Of a stretch of DNA of 36,640 nucleotides, positions 7,231 through 15,009 are shown piece after piece (the stretch's first letter is position 1; every line of letters begins with the position of its first letter). A program made the translations under genes and the position numbers. Under the pieces are notes generated by a model that worked only from the letters and a program-made list of their open reading frames with translations, was not told the DNA's origin and made no database searches. The stretch is from an uncultured Clostridia bacterium. GTDB taxonomy: Bacteria > Bacillota > Clostridia > Lachnospirales > Anaerotignaceae. The stretch is taken from the NCBI GenBank assembly GCA_944384265.1, contig CALWSR010000033.1, positions 1 to 36,640 of the forward strand. The letters run 5' to 3'.

Positions 7231-7263
7231 ATTATAAGCAAGCTATGGCAAGTTTTTTGTCAA
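7231..7263 (-). promoter_or_regulatory. spoIIG-type promoter with unusually wide spacing and Spo0A-box-like site
   Basis: On the minus strand TTGACA (7258-7263) and TATAAT (7231-7236) match consensus, but they are 21 bp apart instead of 17. The Bacillus spoIIG promoter has a 22-bp spacer and needs phosphorylated Spo0A. Overlapping the -35, the plus strand reads TTTGTCAAA, a match to the 0A box TTTGTCRAA. A second partial box, TTGTCGAC, is at 7347-7354. Confidence 0.75.
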
Positions 7264-7404
7264 ACACGCTGTTATTTTTCAAAATTCATACCATAAATAT
7301 TGACATCACTGCACAAAAAAAGCCAACAGATATACTTTTTTGTATATTGTCGACTTTTTTAATATGTTTTAATCTATATTATAATACAAATTTATTTTTT
7401 GACA

Positions 7405-7430
7405 CGAAAAAAGAACAGCATTTCTGTCCT
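7405..7430 (-). terminator. Predicted terminator of ftsZ
   Basis: On the minus strand AGGACAG pairs with CTGTTCT (one G-U pair) across a short loop and is followed by TTTTT. It lies about 20 nt past the ftsZ stop codon. Confidence 0.6.
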
Positions 7431-7449
7431 TTCCTCTTTTACACATCCT

Positions 7450-8649
7450 TTAAAATCTTTTTCTTGTTAAAAAGTCAGGTATTTTTATTTCAGATTCAAA
7501 ATCATCTAAATCAGAAAATCTTCTGGCCGGTTTATTTTCCTCTGCCACAGGCTGTTGCTGTTGGGGCTGCTGCTGTGTTCTTGCTGACCTGTTCATAAAT
7601 CCCGGCATAGCCTGCTGTTGTCTTTGCTGAGGCTGCTGTGGTGCCTGCTGCTGCTGGGGCTGTTGTGGCTGAGGCTGTCCCATTGCCACTTCATTGTCCT
7701 CCAAGCCTGTTGCAATGACTGTTACAATCACTTGGTCTGACAAATCTTCATTGATGGTTGTACCAAATATGATTTCTGCCTCAGGGTCTAATGATTCACG
7801 AATCAGCTCTGCCGCCTCTTCTGTTTCCAAAAGTCCCAAATTGTTGTCGCCGCTAAAGTTAATAAGCACACTTCTTGCGCCTTCTATGGTTGTTTCCAGC
7901 AAAGGACTTTGAATTGCCATTTTTGCCGCAACCTCTGCCTTGTTTTCTCCCGAAGCCTGTCCAATTCCCATATGGGCAATGCCTTGGTCTGCCATAATGG
8001 TACGCACATCAGCAAAGTCCAGATTGATAACGCCGGGCTTTGAAATCAAATCGGCAATGCCCTGCACACCCTGTCTTAATACCTCGTCCACTTTTTTAAA
8101 TGCCTCTGTCAATGTTGTTTTTTTGTCTATGATGCTTAAAAGACGCTGGTTTGGAATGATGACAAGGGTATCCACATTTTTTTTCAGCTCCATAATGCCT
8201 CTTTCTGCATTTGCCATTCTTTTTTTGCCTTCAAAATTAAAAGGCTTTGTCACAACCCCCACTGTCAAAATACCCATTTCTTTTGAAATGGAAGCAATTT
8301 TTGGTGCTGCTCCTGTTCCTGTGCCGCCGCCCATTCCGGCTGTAATAAACACCATGTCGGCTCCCTTTAAAGCCTGTGCCACCTCTTCTTGTGTTTCTTC
8401 GGCAGAACGCTCTCCGATATCAGGGTTGCCGCCTGCACCAAGTCCTTTTGTCAATTTTTCCCCAATCTGTATTTTAATAGGTGATTTGGAATCTACCAGC
8501 TGCTGGCTGTCTGTATTTACAGAAATAAATTCAACGCCGTCCAAGCCATCTTCTATCATACGGTCCACTGCATTATTGCCGCCGCCGCCGACACCAATTA
8601 CTTTGATTTGTGCCATATTACTGTTGCGTGGAATATCAAATTCGAGCAC
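7450..8649 (-). CDS. ftsZ: Cell division protein FtsZ
   Basis: FtsZ is the tubulin-like GTPase that forms the division ring. The 399-residue protein has the nucleotide-binding start [17 protein letters not shown], the tubulin signature GGGTGTG at 107-113, and the T7 loop with [11 protein letters not shown]. The globular part ends near residue 320. A linker of about 60 residues rich in Gln and Pro follows, then the C-terminal peptide [10 protein letters not shown] that binds FtsA, SepF and other partners. The start is GTG at 8649 behind AGGAGGGG; no closer ATG has a site. It is transcribed apart from murA-divIB, with a 321-nt gap ahead, and ends at a terminator. Confidence 0.98.
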   Translation of the reverse strand: MLEFDIPRNSNMAQIKVIGVGGGGNNAVDRMIEDGLDGVEFISVNTDSQQLVDSKSPIKIQIGEKLTKGLGAGGNPDIGERSAEETQEEVAQALKGADMVFITAGMGGGTGTGAAPKIASISKEMGILTVGVVTKPFNFEGKKRMANAERGIMELKKNVDTLVIIPNQRLLSIIDKKTTLTEAFKKVDEVLRQGVQGIADLISKPGVINLDFADVRTIMADQGIAHMGIGQASGENKAEVAAKMAIQSPLLETTIEGARSVLINFSGDNNLGLLETEEAAELIRESLDPEAEIIFGTTINEDLSDQVIVTVIATGLEDNEVAMGQPQPQQPQQQQAPQQPQQRQQQAMPGFMNRSARTQQQPQQQQPVAEENKPARRFSDLDDFESEIKIPDFLTRKRF

Positions 8650-8970
8650 AAAAATCCCCTCCTAGAGTTCAGAATTACATAAAGTAGCTTTTATTATACA
8701 TGAAAAAAACAGATAACACCATACCTAAATTTGTATTTTTTATTTCTTTTTTCACATATTTCTATTTTTAGTACATATTATAAAAAATAGGAAATTACGC
8801 TGTTTGCAATAGTGATTAGTATATCTTATTTTCATTCCCTTCTTTTTGCACTGCCTTTTTATTATCTTATCTCTTTTTTGTCTCAGATTCAATATAAATT
8901 TAATAATATTACAAAATTTTTTTCAAATCAGACAAAACGTACATTTTTATGGCATTGCAAATCCTTTTTT
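8650..8970 (-). promoter_or_regulatory. Gene-free leader of ftsZ with a consensus -10 box
   Basis: On the minus strand TATAAT stands at 8693-8698, about 45 nt before the GTG start. No good -35 lies 17 bp upstream, so an activator or another promoter in this AT-rich 320-bp stretch is likely. I found no clear terminator for divIB here, so readthrough from the murA-divIB unit into ftsZ is possible. Confidence 0.35.
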
Positions 8971-9717
8971 TTATAACATATATTTAAACACAATGGGCTT
9001 TGTCATATCACTTAAGTCCAATACTCCCCTGTCATTTTCCGGTATTGTTTCAACAATTTGCGACAAATATGCCATTTTTTGTTCACAATTTTCAATACTT
9101 CCAAACTGTATTTCAATTTTGTTGATATTTGCTGTAATGTTTTGCGGGTCACTTACATCAATTTCCAAAATGCTGTTTAAAAGCTCATATTTTGTTACCA
9201 TCTGGGAAATAGTGACTACCACATCAAAGGACTCTTCATTTTTTGCCTCCAAAAGCTCTCCCAGCTGAAATTCGTTAAATTCCAGGCCATATACAATCGG
9301 CAGTGTTTTTTTGGTTGTATCCTGCACATCCAGCACCCTGCCATATTCATCTATGTAAAGGTACGAGCCGGCATAAGGCACATACCCTCTTACTTTTCTT
9401 TCTGCAATATCAATTTTGATGGTGCTTGGCAGCTGTACAGTCAGCTCTGCCGATTCTATATAATGATTTTTTTCCAATATCTCAACGGCTTTGTTTTTGT
9501 CATACAAAAAAACATTTGTGCCGGTTTTCAATCCAATCATATCACATACAGCCTCTTTGGAATACTGCTCCATTTCTGTCACTTCTATTGTTTGTACAGC
9601 AAAAAGAGGAGAAAATATAATACCGGTGCCGCCCAATGTGGCTGCTAAAAGCATCAGCACAAATTTTAGAGAAAGCTTTTTGATTGGCTTTCTTTTTTTC
9701 ACTTTTTTTCTTTTCAA
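8971..9717 (-). CDS. divIB: Cell division protein FtsQ/DivIB
   Basis: DivIB (FtsQ) is a bitopic division protein linking the septal ring to wall synthesis together with FtsL and DivIC. The 248-residue product has a very basic cytoplasmic start (KRKKVKKRKPIKK), one membrane segment at about 18-40, then a POTRA domain (FAVQTIEVTEMEQYSKE through LPSTIKIDIAERK) and a beta domain reaching the C-terminus. The start is a TTG at 9717; AAGGTG stands about 10 nt ahead and no ATG or GTG is available before the membrane segment, so weak initiation seems built in. It begins 16 nt past the murA stop codon, as in many Clostridia. Confidence 0.9.
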   Translation of the reverse strand: MKRKKVKKRKPIKKLSLKFVLMLLAATLGGTGIIFSPLFAVQTIEVTEMEQYSKEAVCDMIGLKTGTNVFLYDKNKAVEILEKNHYIESAELTVQLPSTIKIDIAERKVRGYVPYAGSYLYIDEYGRVLDVQDTTKKTLPIVYGLEFNEFQLGELLEAKNEESFDVVVTISQMVTKYELLNSILEIDVSDPQNITANINKIEIQFGSIENCEQKMAYLSQIVETIPENDRGVLDLSDMTKPIVFKYML

Positions 9718-9733
9718 TGTGTACTCACACCTT

Positions 9734-10984
9734 TTATTCTAAAAAAATTTTTGCTCCCAATGAAAAAAGGGCTTTTTCTATTTGTTCATACCCTCTTTGC
9801 ACATAGCAAGCGTTTTCCACAACGGTTTCTCCCTCTGCGGCCAATCCTGCCAGTATCAATGCAGCACCGCCTCTCAGGTCTTTTCCGGAAACATATGCAC
9901 CATGCAGCTTTTTGACCCCCTTTATCACAGCAGTCTGTCCTTCCACGGCAATATCCGCCCCCATGCGGCACAGCTCGCCAATATGTTTAAACCTTGCTTC
10001 AAACACTGTTTCACTAATAATACTTGTTCCACAAGCCAATGTCAATACAGTCATAAGCTGGGGCTGCATATCTGTGGGAAATCCCGGATATGGCCCTGTG
10101 TGTATTTTGGAAACAGGCAATATTTTTTCCGGAGCCTTTAAATAAATTTCCTCCTTTGTTTCTTTTATGATACATCCTGCCTCTCCCAAACGGAGCAATA
10201 CCTGACGCATGGCATTGGGGCAGACATTTTTCAGCTGTATTTCTCCTTTTGTAATGGCGGCACCGCAAAGAAATGTGCCTGCCTCAATTCTGTCCGGAGC
10301 AATGCTGTATTCTGTGCCATGCAGCTTTTTGACACCTTCTATGCGAATGCAATCCGTTCCTGCTCCTTTTATTTTTGCTCCGCATTTGTTTAAAAATGTC
10401 TGCAATTCTACAATTTCAGGTTCACAGGCTGCATTATAAATGGTTGTGTGTCCCTTTGCTCTGGCGGCCAAAAGCATACAGTTTTCCGTAGCGCCTACAC
10501 TTGGAAAATCCAAATTGATTTTTCTTCCCGTGACACCGATGCCCTTGCAGCAAAGAAGGCCCTTTTCCTCTTTTATTTTCACACCCATTTTACGAAACGC
10601 CTTCAAATGCAAATCTATGGGACGCATACCAATTTCACAGCCTCCGGGATATCCCACCCTTGCCTCTTTGCATCTGCCCAGCAACGCCCCCATAAACAGT
10701 ATGGAAGAGCGCATTTTTTGCACACTTTTGCTTTCAATGGTGCTGCTGGTACAATGCCTGCTGTCAATGGTCACTGTCCGCCCCTGCCATTTCACGGCAC
10801 AGCCCAGCTGTTGCAGCACCTCCATGGTCAAAAAAACATCTGCTATCAAAGGACAATGGTGCAGTGTGGTTTCTCCTTCTGTCAGCATCACTGCCGCCAG
10901 CACAGGCAATATACCATTTTTGCTGCCTCTTACAGTCAATGTGCCTTTTAGAGGGTATCCGCCTTCTATACGATATCTTCCCAT
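9734..10984 (-). CDS. murA: UDP-N-acetylglucosamine 1-carboxyvinyltransferase MurA
   Basis: MurA transfers enolpyruvate from PEP to UDP-GlcNAc, the first committed step of peptidoglycan synthesis, in the cytosol. The 416-residue protein has the RGSKNGILPVL motif with K22 and N23 near its start. The catalytic cysteine is C116 in YPGGCEIGMRPIDLH, so it should be fosfomycin-sensitive by family rule. DLRGGAALILAGLAAEG, typical of the C-terminal domain, follows late. I place the start at ATG 10984, preceded by AGGAGGGG; the open frame extends 21 codons upstream with no signal. murA leads a two-gene unit with divIB and diverges from the P1 peptidase gene. Confidence 0.97.
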   Translation of the reverse strand: MGRYRIEGGYPLKGTLTVRGSKNGILPVLAAVMLTEGETTLHHCPLIADVFLTMEVLQQLGCAVKWQGRTVTIDSRHCTSSTIESKSVQKMRSSILFMGALLGRCKEARVGYPGGCEIGMRPIDLHLKAFRKMGVKIKEEKGLLCCKGIGVTGRKINLDFPSVGATENCMLLAARAKGHTTIYNAACEPEIVELQTFLNKCGAKIKGAGTDCIRIEGVKKLHGTEYSIAPDRIEAGTFLCGAAITKGEIQLKNVCPNAMRQVLLRLGEAGCIIKETKEEIYLKAPEKILPVSKIHTGPYPGFPTDMQPQLMTVLTLACGTSIISETVFEARFKHIGELCRMGADIAVEGQTAVIKGVKKLHGAYVSGKDLRGGAALILAGLAAEGETVVENACYVQRGYEQIEKALFSLGAKIFLE

Positions 10985-11096
10985 ATCTGCCCCTCCTGAA
11001 AATAAAATGATATTGCATAGTATGCAAAAAACAAAAAAAGGTTCCATTTACAAAACAAAATTTTATTTGTATACTAATGCAAAGAAAGCATATACA

Positions 11097-11125
11097 TTGG
11101 AAGGTTTGATAAAAAATCCTATAAC
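11097..11125 (+). promoter_or_regulatory. Predicted promoter of the P1 peptidase
   Basis: TTGGAA (11097-11102) and TATAAC (11120-11125) are 17 bp apart, about 38 nt before the start codon. The -35 matches four of six positions and the -10 five of six. Confidence 0.5.
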
Positions 11126-11162
11126 TCCATATCCATATTTGTTTTTTGAAAGAGGTGGTTTT

Positions 11163-12092
11163 ATGCAAAACAATATATTAGACGTAAAGGGACTTTTCGT
11201 AGGACAAGCGGAAAATACAGAGGGCAAAACAGGGGTGACAGTCGTCATCATACCCAATGGAGCTGTTTGCGGAGTAGATGTCAGAGGCGCTGCTCCCGGC
11301 ACAAGAGAAACCGATTTGCTGGACCCTGTCAATGCCATGGAAAGGGTAAATGCAGTGGTGCTTTCCGGTGGTTCTGCATTTGGCTTGGAGGCTGCCAGCG
11401 GCGTCATGCAGTATTTAGAAGAGAAAAATCTGGGATTTGATGTAGGCTGTACTACCGTTCCCATTGTACCCCAAGCCGTGCTTTTTGACCTGTCCTATGG
11501 AGATTATCGCTGTCGTCCTGACAAAAAAATGGGCTATCAAGCCTGTGAAAATGCCACAGATAAAACATTGCAGGAAGGCAGCGTTGGAGCCGGCTGCGGG
11601 GCTACTGTGGGAAAGCTTTATGATATGCAGCGCTGCTGCAAAAGCGGCATTGGCAGCTTTTCGCAAACATTGGAAAATGGCATTACTGTGGGCGCACTCA
11701 TAGCAGTCAATGCTTTTGGAGATGTACTAGAAAATGGCAAAATCATTGCAGGCACCACCAATGCAGAAAAAACAGCATTTATAAATACAGAAAAAACAAT
11801 GCTGCAAATGGCCTCTGCTCCCAGCTTTCACGGAAAAAACACAACCATAGGCATCATTGCCACAAATGCCAAGCTGACAAAAGCAGAAGCAAAAAAAATA
11901 GCAGCCATGGCCCATGATGGCCTTGCCCGAGCCATTCGCCCTATTCACACCACATTGGATGGAGATACGCTTTTTTGTTTGTCCACAGGGGAAATGGAAA
12001 GCCAAGCCCCTGTTGTAGACCTCATTGGCACATTGGCCGCAAAGGTGACAGAGCAGGCCGTGATTGCCGCTGTAAAAAAAGCAAAACCATAA
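11163..12092 (+). CDS. P1 family peptidase (DmpA/NylC-like N-terminal nucleophile hydrolase)
   Basis: The 309-residue protein belongs to the autocleaving P1 family, which includes L-aminopeptidase/D-amidase DmpA and the nylon-oligomer hydrolase NylC. Recognisable blocks are ETDLLDP with VNAVVLSGGSAFGLEAASG at 62-80, GSVGAGCGATVGKL at 139-152 and RPIHTTLDGDTLF near residue 260. By comparison with DmpA and NylC, chain cleavage is expected between N226 and T227 in GKNTTIGIIATNAKL, leaving Thr as the nucleophile. The substrate is unknown; D-amino-acid amides or small peptides are usual. The ATG at 11163 follows AGAGGTGG. It is monocistronic, ends at a strong terminator, and is cytoplasmic. Confidence 0.93.
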   Translation: MQNNILDVKGLFVGQAENTEGKTGVTVVIIPNGAVCGVDVRGAAPGTRETDLLDPVNAMERVNAVVLSGGSAFGLEAASGVMQYLEEKNLGFDVGCTTVPIVPQAVLFDLSYGDYRCRPDKKMGYQACENATDKTLQEGSVGAGCGATVGKLYDMQRCCKSGIGSFSQTLENGITVGALIAVNAFGDVLENGKIIAGTTNAEKTAFINTEKTMLQMASAPSFHGKNTTIGIIATNAKLTKAEAKKIAAMAHDGLARAIRPIHTTLDGDTLFCLSTGEMESQAPVVDLIGTLAAKVTEQAVIAAVKKAKP

Positions 12093-12163
12093 CAATATTT
12101 GTAATTTATCTGAGTATATGGGCTTTTTTTATATGATATGCTCATTTTGTGCAGCAGGAGTAT

Positions 12164-12210
12164 AAACAGAGAGCTTCAGAAGCATAAATACCTTGAAGCT
12201 CTCTGTTTTT
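12164..12210 (+). terminator. Strong rho-independent terminator of the P1 peptidase
   Basis: Perfect 15-bp arms AAACAGAGAGCTTCA (12164-12178) and TGAAGCTCTCTGTTT (12194-12208), followed by a T run, lie about 70 nt past the stop codon. Confidence 0.9.
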
Positions 12211-12213
12211 ATT

Positions 12214-12720
12214 CTGAAAAATAAATACTTTTGCAAAGCCCTGCCATGTTTTGAAATGGTGTAAATGCCAATTTGTCTACATTGCTGCGGTATTTACATT
12301 TGATGTAGGATTATATTAACAGCAAAAAATTTTGGCACAAATAAATAAGCTATACTGCAAATTTCATTTTATTTCTTTCATCCTTTTTGCAATCATAAAA
12401 TCATTGTTTTAACAATCAAAGAGATTGGGCTGCAATACAATATTTAAAATATCCCATTCTGCCATTCAGTACAAAAGCATTTTATACAGTAAAGCAGACA
12501 TGACTGAATTTTTAAAACACGTCATACTTTTTGAAAGTTTTTTGCCAAAATATATATCTGGCTATCATAGTATAGTATCATCAAATTATGGGCTTATTTT
12601 TTATTGTAAGCTTATTTTATTTGGCAAATGTATATTTTATCAAAAAAACAATTTATGCTGTTACAGCCAAAAATAACAGTGTTTTAATAGGTGGTGCTTT
12701 TGAATTTGTAACATCATAAT
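12214..12720. other. Gene-free stretch between convergent genes
   Basis: About 500 bp of AT-rich DNA. The longest open frame (12425-12676, plus) starts with TTG, has no ribosome-binding site and shows no recognisable sequence. I see no RNA gene. Confidence 0.6.
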
Positions 12721-12765
12721 TTTAATATATATTAGTACTTTTAATCTATACTAATATATATTAAA
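12721..12765. repeat. Perfect AT-rich inverted repeat, 17-bp arms
   Basis: TTTAATATATATTAGTA (12721-12737) is exactly complementary to TACTAATATATATTAAA (12749-12765), with an 11-nt loop. It contains almost no GC and has no T tail, so it is not a typical terminator. It lies 20 bp from the coaBC terminator in a convergent intergenic region. Confidence 0.8.
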
Positions 12766-12784
12766 TCAGTTTTTATCATATAAT

Positions 12785-12829
12785 AAAAAGCAGAATCAAT
12801 ACCTATTATAATTGTATTGTTTCTGCTTT
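12785..12829 (-). terminator. Rho-independent terminator of coaBC
   Basis: On the minus strand AAAGCAGAA and CAATAC pair with GTATTG and TTCTGCTTT with one mismatch, followed by TTTTT. It is about 30 nt past the coaBC stop codon. Confidence 0.85.
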
Positions 12830-12857
12830 CCCTCTCCCCTACCCCATCGACAAAATA

Positions 12858-14054
12858 TTATTTTTTTTGCAATTTTAATATTTCATCTATAATGCAGTGA
12901 GCCACCTCTTCTTTTGTCATCAGCTCCAGCTGTATTTCTTCTGTTTTAGAAATCATCGTCACCACATTGGTGTCTGTTCCAAATCCAGAGCCAGCTACTT
13001 TTAAATTATTTGCCACAATCATATCTATATTTTTCTTTTCCAGCTTGATACGGGAATTTTCCAGCATATTTTGTGTTTCCATAGAAAATCCGCATAAAAA
13101 CTGCCCTTCTTTTCTATGCTCTCCCATATATTTGAGTATATCCACTGTTCTATCCAGTGCAATGGTCATTTCTCCGTCCTTTTTCTTCATTTTTTCGTCA
13201 CTGACAGTACAAGGCTTATAATCTGCCACTGCTGCCGCTTTTATGATAATGTCATTTTCCAAAAACCTTTCTTTCATGGCTTCAAACATATCCTTTGCAC
13301 TTTTCACCTCTACCACATCCACAAAAGGCGGCTTTTGCAGTGCTGTTATGCCACTGACCAGCGTCACCTCTGCACCTCTGAGCATACAGGCCCTTGCCAG
13401 CTCATAGCCCATTTTTCCTGTGGAATGGTTTGTAATATAACGCACCGGGTCAATGCTTTCCTGGGTTGGCCCTGCCGTTACAATTACCTTTTTGCCTGCA
13501 ATGTCCTTTGGATAAGCAATTTCTTTTAAAATATAATCCACCAAAACCTCTTCCCTTGGCATTTTGCCGTCCCCTACATCTCTGCAAGCCAAAAGCCCCT
13601 TTTCCGGAGCAATGATTTCAAATCCATAGCTTTCTAATTTCGCTAAATTGTGTTGTACAATTTCGTTATGATACATATTGGTATTCATAGCCGGAGCTAC
13701 TATTTTTTTACATTTGCACGCCAGCACAGTGGTGGTAAGCATATCATCTGCCAAGCCATTTGCCATTTTGCCAATCACATTTGCCGATGCCGGAGCAATC
13801 AGCACCACATCCGCCTTTTTTGCCAATGAAACATGGGCAACATGAAACTGAAAGTTTCTGTCAAATGTATCTACCATACATTTATTGCCTGTCAATGTTT
13901 CAAATGTAATTGGTGTAATAAAATTTGTAGCATTTTCTGTCAATATGACATGGACGTCACAGCCCAGCTTGACAAGCATACTTGCTACATTTGCCATTTT
14001 ATATGCTGCAATGCTGCCTGTGACGCCCAACAAAACCGTTTTTGCTTTCAGCAT
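12858..14054 (-). CDS. coaBC: Bifunctional phosphopantothenoylcysteine decarboxylase / phosphopantothenate-cysteine ligase
   Basis: CoaBC carries two successive steps of coenzyme A synthesis: joining cysteine to 4'-phosphopantothenate, then FMN-dependent decarboxylation. The 398-residue protein has the CoaC half at 1-180, with GVTGSIAAYK, the active-site His at about 74 (HVAHVSL), PAMNTNMYHN at 121-130 and the ACRDVGDGKM lid with its Cys at about 157. The CoaB half starts with VIVTAGPTQESIDPVRYITNHSTGKMG at 190-216, split here only for reading. The ATG at 14054 follows AAAGGGTG. It is a single-gene unit with an extended -10 promoter upstream and a terminator downstream. Confidence 0.97.
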   Translation of the reverse strand: MLKAKTVLLGVTGSIAAYKMANVASMLVKLGCDVHVILTENATNFITPITFETLTGNKCMVDTFDRNFQFHVAHVSLAKKADVVLIAPASANVIGKMANGLADDMLTTTVLACKCKKIVAPAMNTNMYHNEIVQHNLAKLESYGFEIIAPEKGLLACRDVGDGKMPREEVLVDYILKEIAYPKDIAGKKVIVTAGPTQESIDPVRYITNHSTGKMGYELARACMLRGAEVTLVSGITALQKPPFVDVVEVKSAKDMFEAMKERFLENDIIIKAAAVADYKPCTVSDEKMKKKDGEMTIALDRTVDILKYMGEHRKEGQFLCGFSMETQNMLENSRIKLEKKNIDMIVANNLKVAGSGFGTDTNVVTMISKTEEIQLELMTKEEVAHCIIDEILKLQKK

Positions 14055-14102
14055 AAAAACACCCTTTTCTATTTATAAAATGATTTCAAACAGATTGGCA
14101 AC

Positions 14103-14111
14103 ATTATAACA
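14103..14111 (-). promoter_or_regulatory. Extended -10 promoter of coaBC
   Basis: TATAAT (14103-14108) on the minus strand is preceded by TGT (TGn), giving an extended -10. No good -35 is visible, as expected for this class. It lies about 50 nt before the start codon. Confidence 0.55.
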
Positions 14112-14171
14112 AATATTTTAAAAATAGTATACCGTTTTACACAAAACCCTTTGATTATTTTTGTGAAGGGA

Positions 14172-14891
14172 TTAAATGCTGTCATAAAAATAGCTGTTGC
14201 GAATCACATCTTCTATTTTTTCATATTCCTTCTTTTTGATAATTTCATATATCTGCTTGTGTGCATTTAAAAGCTGTTTTTGGTTGCCATGTTCCATCAT
14301 AAGCGTAACTGTTTTCAGTCTAAGACTATATGTCAATGTTCTGACCACAGAATTTATCTTTACCATAAGAGAATTATGTATCATTTCAGATATGGTATCA
14401 TGAAAAGCATTGTCTGCTTGAAACACCTTTAATATATCAGCATTTTTTTCCATAATCACTGCTTCCAGCGCCTGATATTTTTCATAAAGCTTTTCTATAT
14501 CCTCTTTTGTGCTTTTTTTAATTGCACAGCGAATGATGCTTTGCTCCATCAATTCTCTCAGTTCCTGCAATTCCACATAGGATTCGTCATCATTTAAAAT
14601 AATGCCGTATATCATAGGGTCAATCATTGAATCTGTAAAACCGTGTCTGACAAATGTACCCTCTGCCCTTTTGATTTCCAAAACGCCCAGATATACCAAT
14701 ATTTTAATGGCTTCTCTTATGGAGTTTCTTCCCACACCAAATGTTTCGGACATTTCAACCTCCGTAGGTATTTTATCTCCCGGCTTTAATGCACCGCAAA
14801 GCATAGCCTCTGTCAATCTATCTATCACTTGTTGCACAACAGATTCTTTGTTAATGGGTTTTAATACTACATCCTTGGATTTGTTTGTCAT
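14172..14891 (-). CDS. GntR/FadR-family transcriptional regulator
   Basis: The 239-residue protein has an N-terminal winged helix (VVQQVIDRLTEAMLCGALKPGD to FGVGRNSIREAIKILVYLGVLEIKRAEGTFV, about 18-83, described in parts) and a C-terminal FCD ligand domain. The FCD domain holds typical acidic and histidine residues in DNAFHDTISEM and NAHKQIYEII, which in this class bind a metal and an organic acid or sugar acid. It is the last gene on the accessory block that carries a TRAP transporter, transketolase, SDR and PFK, so it probably senses the imported compound or a product. It has its own promoter overlapped by an imperfect dyad, suggesting autoregulation. Confidence 0.93.
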   Translation of the reverse strand: MTNKSKDVVLKPINKESVVQQVIDRLTEAMLCGALKPGDKIPTEVEMSETFGVGRNSIREAIKILVYLGVLEIKRAEGTFVRHGFTDSMIDPMIYGIILNDDESYVELQELRELMEQSIIRCAIKKSTKEDIEKLYEKYQALEAVIMEKNADILKVFQADNAFHDTISEMIHNSLMVKINSVVRTLTYSLRLKTVTLMMEHGNQKQLLNAHKQIYEIIKKKEYEKIEDVIRNSYFYDSI

Positions 14892-14937
14892 AATTATCTA
14901 ACCTGCCTTTTTTTCACATGACATATAAGTTGTTTCT

Positions 14938-14969
14938 ATTATAATATTATTTTGTTCTGTTCACAACAA
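14938..14969 (-). promoter_or_regulatory. Promoter of the FadR-type regulator with overlapping dyad
   Basis: On the minus strand TTGTGA (14961-14966) and TATAAT (14938-14943) are 17 bp apart. An imperfect dyad with arms TTGTT and AACAA (14952-14969, 14 of 18 bases symmetric) covers the -35. A second TTGTT-N7-AACAA lies at 14993-15009, at the end of pfkA. FadR-family operators are often of TTGT-ACAA type, so autoregulation is a fair inference. Confidence 0.5.
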
Positions 14970-15009
14970 TAAAAATAGACTGTTATAAAGTTTTGTTGGT
15001 TTGAAACAA

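Noticed and set aside
10440..11162. Long N-terminal extension of the P1 peptidase frame over murA
   Set aside because: The family start and AGAGGTGG are at 11163; the extension is antisense to murA.
12425..12676. 83-codon plus-strand frame in the gene-free region
   Set aside because: It starts with TTG, has no ribosome-binding site, is rich in rare hydrophobic and Lys residues from AT-rich DNA, and resembles no protein.
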